A stretch of DNA of 64,000 nucleotides, from NCBI RefSeq assembly GCF_026163565.1, contig NZ_JAPDKN010000006.1, forward strand, positions 1-64,000, written 5' to 3'. A program made the translations under genes and the position numbers. Position 1 is the stretch's first letter; each line of letters starts with the position of its first letter. Below, one piece after another: positions 53,892-61,081 of this stretch. Under the pieces are notes generated by a model, which was not told the origin of the DNA, searched no databases, and saw only the letters and a list, made by a program, of their open reading frames with translations. Source of the stretch: Chryseobacterium sp. YIM B08800 (GTDB taxonomy: Bacteria > Bacteroidota > Bacteroidia > Flavobacteriales > Weeksellaceae).

Positions 53892-53908
53892 AACTAAAAT
53901 TTCTTTAT

Positions 53909-55210
53909 TTATAATCTTCCGTCAAACCTCTCCAAAATCCCTTTTACATCATATATGACACCATTACCATTTAAATATTGTGTCCAATCGATGTTTAAAA
54001 ATTCTTGATGTGCCACTGTTAAAATAATAGCATCAAATCGAGAATTTTCAATATTTTCTGCAGTTGAATGAAAATTTATATCATATTCATATTTAACCTC
54101 GGAGTGATTTGCCCAAGGATCATAAGTCAATACTTCAGTTCCATATTCTTCGAGAGCTTTGATAACTTCTACGGCTTTTGTATTACGAACATCCGGACAG
54201 TTTTCTTTAAAAGTAATTCCAAGATTTAGAACTTTTGCTCCTTTTATTTTAATATCATTCTTAATCATTAACTTGATTACTTGGGAGGCAACAAAAGATC
54301 CCATTGAATCATTCAATCTCCGAGCTGCCAAAATCAATTCAGAATAATAGCCTACTTCTTGAGCTTTCTGTGCTAAATAAAAAGGGTCTACACCAATACA
54401 ATGTCCGCCTACTAATCCTGGTTTAAATTTCAGGAAATTCCATTTAGTTCCAGCAGCTTCAAGAACATCATGGGTATCAATACCCATTAATGAGAAAATT
54501 TTTGCTAACTCATTAATAAATGCAATATTAATATCACGTTGCGAATTTTCAATCACCTTTGACGCTTCGGCAACTTTAATAGTTGGTGCTAAATGTGTTC
54601 CCGCAGTTATTACTGAACGATAAAGATCATCTACAGTTTTGCCAGTTTCTGGTGTTGAACCAGAAGTTACTTTTAGTATTTTATCAACGGTATGTTCTTT
54701 ATCTCCAGGATTAATACGTTCCGGAGAATAGCCTACAAAGAAATCTACGTTAAACTTCAATTCAGAAAACCGTTCTAAAACTGGAACACATTCTTCTTCT
54801 GTTACTCCCGGATAAACTGTAGATTCGTAGATAACAATATCATTAGCTTTTAATACTTTGGCTACTGTTTCACTTGATTTATATAAGGGAGTAAGATCTG
54901 GACGGTTGTTTCTGTCTACTGGTGTAGGCACAGTAATAATGTAGATATTTGCCTCTTGAATGTCTTCCAAATTTTTAGAACAATACAAACCGCTTTCTAA
55001 ATTATTTTTTACAGGATTTTCGGATAATGTAACTTTTTGTAAAATATCATTATCTACCTCTAAAGTTGAATCTATTCCCAGTTTTAACTCTTCAATTCTT
55101 TTATGATTTATATCAAAGCCTACTACCGGATATTTTGTTGCAAATAATCTTGCTAACGGTAAGCCTACATACCCTAAACCAATAATGGCAATTTTTTGTA
55201 TTTCTTTCAT
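53909..55210 (-). CDS. Nucleotide-sugar 6-dehydrogenase (TviB/WbpO type)
   Basis: A 433-residue UDP-hexosamine dehydrogenase that oxidises C6 to a carboxylate: [20 protein letters not shown] (NAD site), [40 protein letters not shown], and [20 protein letters not shown] with the catalytic Cys. The closest pattern I recall is TviB/WbpO (UDP-GlcNAc or GalNAc as substrate). The neighbouring 2-epimerase makes UDP-ManNAc, so UDP-ManNAcA is an alternative product. Confidence 0.9.
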   Translation of the reverse strand: MKEIQKIAIIGLGYVGLPLARLFATKYPVVGFDINHKRIEELKLGIDSTLEVDNDILQKVTLSENPVKNNLESGLYCSKNLEDIQEANIYIITVPTPVDRNNRPDLTPLYKSSETVAKVLKANDIVIYESTVYPGVTEEECVPVLERFSELKFNVDFFVGYSPERINPGDKEHTVDKILKVTSGSTPETGKTVDDLYRSVITAGTHLAPTIKVAEASKVIENSQRDINIAFINELAKIFSLMGIDTHDVLEAAGTKWNFLKFKPGLVGGHCIGVDPFYLAQKAQEVGYYSELILAARRLNDSMGSFVASQVIKLMIKNDIKIKGAKVLNLGITFKENCPDVRNTKAVEVIKALEEYGTEVLTYDPWANHSEVKYEYDINFHSTAENIENSRFDAIILTVAHQEFLNIDWTQYLNGNGVIYDVKGILERFDGRL

Positions 55211-55238
55211 GTTTCTATATGAAAAAGCAGTTAGTATA

Positions 55239-57614
55239 CTATGATTTAATTATTCTTTTCCACCATGGTTCATTAGACTCAGCATTATAGCCATATCCGT
55301 ATTTGTAGCCATACCCATAGCCACTGTTCATTTTATTTACATCATTCAGTACCACTCCTACATTTTTAATTTTTTTATCCTTGATCTGTTTATTGATAAA
55401 GCCTATTAATTCTTTTTCCGTATAACCTGACCGGGTAACATATACCGTAATATCTGCTACATCAGCAATTAAGAATGAATCTGTTACCAACATTAACGGA
55501 GCGGTATCTAATAATATATAATCATACATTGGTTTTAATGCCTCAATCAATTCCTCATATCTTCCATTAGATAAAAGTTCTGTCGGATTGGGTGTAATAG
55601 CACCAGAATAAATCACATCACAATATGGGTTAAATGAAGTTGGATGAATAATTTCGGAAACATCCATTTGCTCATCATACATAAATTCTGAAAGACCAAT
55701 TAATCCTCTTCGGCTTTCGTTGTATCTCTGCAACTGTGGATTCCTGATATCTGAACCAATAATGATTACTTTTTTTCTTGGAGACGCCAATGTAAGCGCT
55801 AAATTAACCGAAGTAAATGTTTTACCTTCTCCTTTAACGGTTGAGGTTACAAAAATTACATTGCCTTTTTTATTTTTAGGCAGCATAAAATTAATATTGG
55901 TAATCAAGATTCTGAATGCTTCAGCTAAAGGAGATAAATCATTTAGCTGAACGATTTCAGGTTCACCTTTTTCTAGCGAAGGCAGCTCTCCTACTACCGC
56001 TTCTCCATCAAGCAGTCTTTCTAACTCTTGTTTTGTTTTCACTTTGTTATTAAACAGTTCTAAAAGATAAATAACTGCAAAAGGAATTAATAACCCTATA
56101 ATTAATGCTCCAAGATAAATAATCATTTTTTTTGGAGAAACAGGAATCGAACTTGTTAAAGCATCGTCAACAATTCTAGCTTTTGGAGCGGCAATTGCTA
56201 ATGATATCGCTGCTTCTTCTCTTTTTTGAAGTAATAATAAATAAAGCTGTTCTTTAATGTTTTGTTGTCTTTCAATACTACGGAACATTTTTTCCTGAAC
56301 AGGAATTTTTGAGATTCTACCCGACAATTTATTTTGTTCTCCAGCAATTGTTCCTATTGAGATCTGAAGTGCAGATTGTGTTTTCTGCAAACTTTGAATA
56401 ACAGAAGTACGCATACTGTTGATCTGACTGGTGATATTCTGAACAACAGGGTTAACAGTAGTAGAGTTTTCCAGTAATCTGTTTCTATCAATTACCAACT
56501 GATTATATAACGCAATATTAGATGCAATATTCTGGTCTGTAAGCCCCACATTTAAAGGCAAAACCTGATAAGTGCCTTGTCGTTTAACTGAATTGAGAAG
56601 ACTGTTGATCAATTCTAATTGAGACTCATTTTCAAGTTGTTGTTGACGACTTTTCATTGCAGTTTCTAAAGAAAGTTGTGCTTCCGTCTGAATATCAGCA
56701 ATATTATTACGAAGTTTGAAATCTTCTTTCTGAGATTCTACATTTCCTAATTCTTTACTGATCAAATTAATACGCTCATCAATAAAGCTGGCTGTTTTCT
56801 GTGCTTCAGAGTTTTTATCTAAAATAGCTTCACGGTTATAATTTACAGCAAGCTTATTTAAAATATCTACCGACTTATCAGGAATAGGATCTGTGATTGA
56901 AAGCTTAAGAACTGTAGCTTCTTTCTGTACCAAACTTACGTTTAATTTAGATAGATAATACCTTGCTCTGTTCATCCCAGACATAAACTGTAATAGATAA
57001 GTGTCAGTTGATTTTGGGTTCAGCTTAAATTTAGGATTTTTCTGAAACATTACCACACCAAAAGGCATCGTTACCGATTTATTAAAATCTGCATGGATTT
57101 CTTTTTTGAAACTTTCCGATTCAATGATAATTTTGTCACCTTTTATTTTAGCAGTGACTTCTTTGCTGGGATATTTAGCTGGTTTTGCTTCGCTGATAAT
57201 TCTTACTAAAAAGGGAGAGCTTTCTTTATATAATTCGGTCTCCTTTATTTTTCCTTTAGAATAAATATTGGTTTCCAATGCAAGTTCTCTTACCACGGAA
57301 AGCATCAGCTTTTTAGATTTTAAGATCTCAATTTCGTTATCTACCGAGTTAGTACCCATTCCTCCGATACCGCTCAACTCTGAAATCACAGACATATCTG
57401 GCTGACCGGCTGAAGATTTTTTAACTTCTTTGATCAATAATGTTGACTCAGTATTGTATACAGGGATACTATATCTTAAAAAGAACCATGCAACAACAAC
57501 TGCTGCAATTGCCCCTATAATAAACCAATACCAACGATGAATGTAAGGTTTTAAAATTTCTCTGATATTGAACGTTTCTTTATGAAACTCTTCTTGTGTT
57601 TGATTATAATCCAC
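55239..57614 (-). CDS. Wzc-type co-polymerase and tyrosine kinase (locus A)
   Basis: A 791-residue inner-membrane protein: N-terminal Wzz domain (helix [34 protein letters not shown]), periplasmic coiled coil, second helix ([20 protein letters not shown]) and cytoplasmic BY-kinase with [31 protein letters not shown] and YILLDTAP. The tail [16 protein letters not shown] is the Tyr cluster. The start is GTG at 57614; a stop precedes it in frame, with no ATG. With Wza 20 bases upstream it forms the export core. Confidence 0.94.
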   Translation of the reverse strand: MDYNQTQEEFHKETFNIREILKPYIHRWYWFIIGAIAAVVVAWFFLRYSIPVYNTESTLLIKEVKKSSAGQPDMSVISELSGIGGMGTNSVDNEIEILKSKKLMLSVVRELALETNIYSKGKIKETELYKESSPFLVRIISEAKPAKYPSKEVTAKIKGDKIIIESESFKKEIHADFNKSVTMPFGVVMFQKNPKFKLNPKSTDTYLLQFMSGMNRARYYLSKLNVSLVQKEATVLKLSITDPIPDKSVDILNKLAVNYNREAILDKNSEAQKTASFIDERINLISKELGNVESQKEDFKLRNNIADIQTEAQLSLETAMKSRQQQLENESQLELINSLLNSVKRQGTYQVLPLNVGLTDQNIASNIALYNQLVIDRNRLLENSTTVNPVVQNITSQINSMRTSVIQSLQKTQSALQISIGTIAGEQNKLSGRISKIPVQEKMFRSIERQQNIKEQLYLLLLQKREEAAISLAIAAPKARIVDDALTSSIPVSPKKMIIYLGALIIGLLIPFAVIYLLELFNNKVKTKQELERLLDGEAVVGELPSLEKGEPEIVQLNDLSPLAEAFRILITNINFMLPKNKKGNVIFVTSTVKGEGKTFTSVNLALTLASPRKKVIIIGSDIRNPQLQRYNESRRGLIGLSEFMYDEQMDVSEIIHPTSFNPYCDVIYSGAITPNPTELLSNGRYEELIEALKPMYDYILLDTAPLMLVTDSFLIADVADITVYVTRSGYTEKELIGFINKQIKDKKIKNVGVVLNDVNKMNSGYGYGYKYGYGYNAESNEPWWKRIIKS

Positions 57615-57634
57615 TATAAAGAATAATTCTTATA

Positions 57635-58444
57635 TTAATTTTTTGTAAGTGCTAAAACTCCAATTACTAAAGAAGCAATAACTGAGGCAACTGAAATATA
57701 CAATCCTGTATTAGGATCTATTCTTGCTGCTTTTTCTCTGTTGGCATTAGGCTGCACATAGATCATATCGTTTTGCTTAAGATAATAATACGGTGAGTTG
57801 ATAAACTGTGCGCTCGTTAAGTCCACTCTTTCTTTTGTAATTTTTCCATCAATATTTCTTACAACTAAAACATTGGTTCTCACACCATATACAGTAAGAT
57901 CCCCTGCCAAACCTAAAGCTCCTAATAATGTAGTATTTCCATCAGGAATAACATAAGTACCAGGTCTTGTAACTTCTCCCAAAACAGAAACCTTAAAATT
58001 GGTGAGTTTCATTTCAACCACCGGATTTTTAACATACTCTGAAATCAGGTTCGTTAATTTAACCCTCATTGTTTCAATATTTTCATCTTTTGCACTTACC
58101 ACACCAATCTGCGGAAATACGATGTTCCCGTCTGTATCTACAATATAAGTAGATCCTGAAACAGGGAGTTGTTGAGGTAGGTTATTTGAACTCGGAACGG
58201 AATACTGTGTTATTGTTGCACTTGACGAATAACTTTGGTTAAATGGTTTTACCACATCCATATCTTTAGCCGTCACGGTAATAATCAATTGATCACCGGG
58301 TTGTAAAGTACCTCTGCTGTTTTTAATAGAATTATCTAATGCAATATTTTCAATATCCTGCATGTAATTAATTTCTTGTCTTGGTGCACAAGAAAATATT
58401 GCTAAGCCAAGAACTCCGTAAATAAAATATTTTTTTAAGATCAT
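57635..58444 (-). CDS. Outer-membrane polysaccharide export lipoprotein (Wza-like)
   Basis: The outer-membrane channel of Wzx/Wzy export. The lipoprotein signal is KKYFIYGVLGLAIFSC, with the lipobox Cys, followed by a Poly_export domain (GTLQPGDQLIITVTAKDMDV, VDTDGNIVFPQIG), a SLBB domain (FKVSVLGEVTRPGTYVIPDG) and a C-terminal membrane helix (VASVIASLVIGVLALT). An ATG at 58504 also lies in frame, but a promoter falls between it and 58444, so the later ATG is chosen. The only Wza in the window. Confidence 0.93.
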   Translation of the reverse strand: MILKKYFIYGVLGLAIFSCAPRQEINYMQDIENIALDNSIKNSRGTLQPGDQLIITVTAKDMDVVKPFNQSYSSSATITQYSVPSSNNLPQQLPVSGSTYIVDTDGNIVFPQIGVVSAKDENIETMRVKLTNLISEYVKNPVVEMKLTNFKVSVLGEVTRPGTYVIPDGNTTLLGALGLAGDLTVYGVRTNVLVVRNIDGKITKERVDLTSAQFINSPYYYLKQNDMIYVQPNANREKAARIDPNTGLYISVASVIASLVIGVLALTKN

Positions 58445-58461
58445 TTTTGATAATTTTTTCA

Positions 58462-58492
58462 CAAAAATAGGATTATTATTTTTCAAACAAAA
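58462..58492 (-). promoter_or_regulatory. Bacteroidetes-type promoter for wza
   Basis: On the minus strand TTTTG (58492-58488), an 18-base spacer and TATTTTTG (58469-58462) match the consensus. The element ends 17 bases before the chosen wza ATG. Confidence 0.65.
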
Positions 58493-58559
58493 TTTGTTAG
58501 TCATTATATTGAAAATTCCCTGTTAATAATACTTAACAACAGGGAATTAGGTTTTACAT

Positions 58560-60515
58560 TTAAATTGATATATTCGTCATTTCTTTATTGTCTAAAACTT
58601 CGAATTCTGAATTATTACTAATAAACTCTGGGACAATATCTTTCAAGAGCTTTACCACCTCCAGCTTATCTCTTTTAACCGCTGATGTGACAATCTGCTT
58701 ACATAAAATTTCAATCTGCTCAAAACCCATCAAGGGATCTTTTGAGATCATAATTTTCTCATGGTGAGTAGGGACAGTTGTTGCATTATTGCTCAGCAAT
58801 TCTTCGTATAATTTTTCACCCGGCCTTAAACCTATAAATTTAATCTTAATATCAACATCCGGTGTAAAGCCAGATAGTTTAATCATCCTTTTTGCTAAAT
58901 CTAAAATCTTAACAGGCTCACCCATATCAAAAACATAAATCTCTCCACCAGCTCCCATTGTTCCTGCCTGAAGAACTAATTCACAAGCCTCAGGAATCGT
59001 CATAAAGTATCTAATGATATCAGGATGAGTAATAGTAACCGGACCTCCTTTCTCTATTTGTTTTCTAAAATGCGGAATCACAGAACCATTAGAACCCAAA
59101 ACATTACCAAAACGTGTAGTAATGAATTTTGTTGTGTTACCTACTGAGTTTTGTAAAGATTGTACAAAAAGTTCAGCAGTTCTCTTTGAAGCCCCCATTA
59201 CATTGGTAGGATTTACCGCTTTATCAGTAGAAACCATTACGAAACGGTTTACTTTATATTTCTTTGAAAGCAAAGCTACATTCTTTGTTCCCAATACATT
59301 TACAAAAATTGCTTCATGCGGATTTTCTTCTATTAATGGAACATGTTTGTAAGCTGCAGCATGATAAACCATTGAAAACTGATAGAGTTCAAATATTTTT
59401 TCGAGTCTATACGAGTTAGAAATATCAGCCAAGACAAATTTAAATTTCTGCTCCGGAAATTTCTCAAACAATTCAAGTTCCAATTCATACAACGGTGATT
59501 CTGCCTGATCAAGTACAACAATTAGTGAAGGATTAAATTGAGCCACCTGACGCACAATTTCGCTACCAATAGAACCCGCTCCCCCAGTAACTAATACATT
59601 TTTACCAGCATGCCTTTTCGTTACCTCTTCATTTTCAATTTTAATAGGTCTACGATTTAATAAATCCTCAATTTGAAGCTGGCGAATACCTCCTACCAAG
59701 TCAGAATCACGCATTTTACTCAATGTAGGAGCTTTTAAAACTTTCAAGCCATTGTCTAAAGCCATTGTCATCCAATCTTCGATTTCTTGTTTTGACATGA
59801 TCTCTTTGATAATCAAAACTGCATCAAACTTACTGACAATATTTTTATTTTTAAAAAAATAATCACTGTTATAAATTTTATGCCCCAAAAGAACCGCTTT
59901 ATTTGAATCTGATCTTTTGGTAATAAATCCCTCTAAACGATAAGGATAATTCGGATTGTGAAGTATTGCTCTTGCCAAAGAAACAGAAGCATCGCTTACT
60001 CCCACTACTGCCACTTTGGTTTTCGATGTAGCTCCTTTAATATCAATTAAAATATTAAAAAACTGTTTGGTGACCATTCTAAAAAAGAACATCAACGAAA
60101 CTGAAATGAAAAAGTAAAGAAATAAGGTAGGATATAAATAAAGCGATTTACCTAACAATAACTCTATAATAAAATTTAAAGACATTACTGTTATTAAAGT
60201 ACTTCCTGATGATAAAAGAATTTTGAACAAATCAAAAAAAGTAGAATGTCTGATAATACCTGCGTATGTTCTAAAAGCAAACATAAACAATAAATTAACA
60301 GAAATAAGTAATATCCTTTTTTCTAGTCTATGATTAGGAAAGTTGACCTGTACACGTAGTCTATCTAAAAATATATACGAAAGAAATATAGAAAGGAATA
60401 TAATAGAAACATCAATAAGAATGACAATCCACCTTGGTATATATCTTAGCTGCGTGAGTTTAACAATATTATCCCCTTTATACAAAGTAGCAAAAGCATC
60501 ATTAAGCTTTTTCAT
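58560..60515 (-). CDS. Membrane nucleotide-sugar 4,6-dehydratase (PglF/WbpM/CapD-like)
   Basis: A 651-residue protein with four N-terminal membrane helices (for example WIVILIDVSIIFLSIFLSYI), a first Rossmann-like domain (KVAVVGVSDASVSLARAIL) and a second catalytic one. The catalytic part has VLVTGGAGSIGSEIVRQVAQ, VYHAAAYKHVPLIEENPHEA, STDKAVNPTNVMGASKRTAE and RPGEKLYEELLS. The family removes water from UDP-GlcNAc to give the UDP-4-keto-6-deoxy sugar used for bacillosamine or D-FucNAc/QuiNAc. With the PglE/PglD/PglC-like genes at the far end of locus A it can complete that route. First gene of the polysaccharide region; a TAnnTTTG element precedes it. Confidence 0.94.
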   Translation of the reverse strand: MKKLNDAFATLYKGDNIVKLTQLRYIPRWIVILIDVSIIFLSIFLSYIFLDRLRVQVNFPNHRLEKRILLISVNLLFMFAFRTYAGIIRHSTFFDLFKILLSSGSTLITVMSLNFIIELLLGKSLYLYPTLFLYFFISVSLMFFFRMVTKQFFNILIDIKGATSKTKVAVVGVSDASVSLARAILHNPNYPYRLEGFITKRSDSNKAVLLGHKIYNSDYFFKNKNIVSKFDAVLIIKEIMSKQEIEDWMTMALDNGLKVLKAPTLSKMRDSDLVGGIRQLQIEDLLNRRPIKIENEEVTKRHAGKNVLVTGGAGSIGSEIVRQVAQFNPSLIVVLDQAESPLYELELELFEKFPEQKFKFVLADISNSYRLEKIFELYQFSMVYHAAAYKHVPLIEENPHEAIFVNVLGTKNVALLSKKYKVNRFVMVSTDKAVNPTNVMGASKRTAELFVQSLQNSVGNTTKFITTRFGNVLGSNGSVIPHFRKQIEKGGPVTITHPDIIRYFMTIPEACELVLQAGTMGAGGEIYVFDMGEPVKILDLAKRMIKLSGFTPDVDIKIKFIGLRPGEKLYEELLSNNATTVPTHHEKIMISKDPLMGFEQIEILCKQIVTSAVKRDKLEVVKLLKDIVPEFISNNSEFEVLDNKEMTNISI

Positions 60516-60546
60516 TCAACATTTTTTGACATTTTCAATTATTGGG

Positions 60547-60554
60547 CAAATATA
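60547..60554 (-). promoter_or_regulatory. Possible -7 element for the polysaccharide region; gene-free stretch
   Basis: TATATTTG on the minus strand ends 31 bases before the dehydratase ATG. No TTG was seen at -33. The gap 60516-60834 (319 bases) otherwise holds AT-rich DNA and one terminator, with no further feature. Confidence 0.45.
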
Positions 60555-60784
60555 ACGATATTATTATTATAAAAAAATGGATATCCTCATTTACTTCTAA
60601 TTATAGTAAAATATAAATTGTAAAATGAAAAGTACAAGAAAATATCATTGAAATAAGTAGTTATTTAACAAATCAGTACGAAAATAATTATAAAAAAACT
60701 TAACGCTATTTTCTTGAAAATTATTTCCCAAAAACAAGAACTAAAGCTTTATAAAATTATGCTATAAATAGTTATACCAAAAAA

Positions 60785-60812
60785 AATCTTCCGAAATCAC
60801 TTCCGGAAGATT
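60785..60812 (-). terminator. Terminator after the small tailed protein
   Basis: A 9-bp stem, AATCTTCCG/CGGAAGATT, has a 10-base loop. On the minus strand it is followed by a T-run. It lies 22 bases after the 60835 stop and ends the adhesin-small protein transcript. Confidence 0.85.
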
Positions 60813-60834
60813 AAGCTTAGTATTCAATTTTTAT

Positions 60835-61071
60835 TTAAACCGCTTTCTTTTTATTTGCATAAGCAACGACTAATGCACCTGCTACAACTAATAGAGCAGG
60901 AATATAATCATCAATAGGAACACTACCTGGGTTTGCAGGATAAATATCTTCCTCTTCCAATTCATCAGCATTAACATCAGTATCATATACAAATACATTA
61001 TCATCTGAAGACTCCTGTGCAAAGGTAAATCCAGAGAATAACATTACAAAAATTATTATAATCTTTTTCAT
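60835..61071 (-). CDS. Small exported protein with P-I-D/transmembrane/lysine tail
   Basis: The 78-residue product has a signal peptide (KIIIIFVMLFSGFTFAQ) and an acidic middle (NADELEEEDIYPANPG). Its C-terminus consists of PIDDYI, a hydrophobic helix (ALLVVAGALVVAYA) and NKKKAV. A polar motif, helix and basic end is the order of sortase/exosortase-type sorting tails, and short P-x-D tails of this kind occur in flavobacteria to my knowledge without a settled function. It starts 10 bases after the large T9SS protein gene and is surely co-transcribed with it. Confidence 0.7.
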   Translation of the reverse strand: MKKIIIIFVMLFSGFTFAQESSDDNVFVYDTDVNADELEEEDIYPANPGSVPIDDYIPALLVVAGALVVAYANKKKAV

Positions 61072-61081
61072 AACTCTTTCC

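Noticed and set aside
58445..58504. Extended wza start at 58504
   Set aside because: It would put a promoter inside the coding region and a charged 20-residue stretch before the lipoprotein signal.
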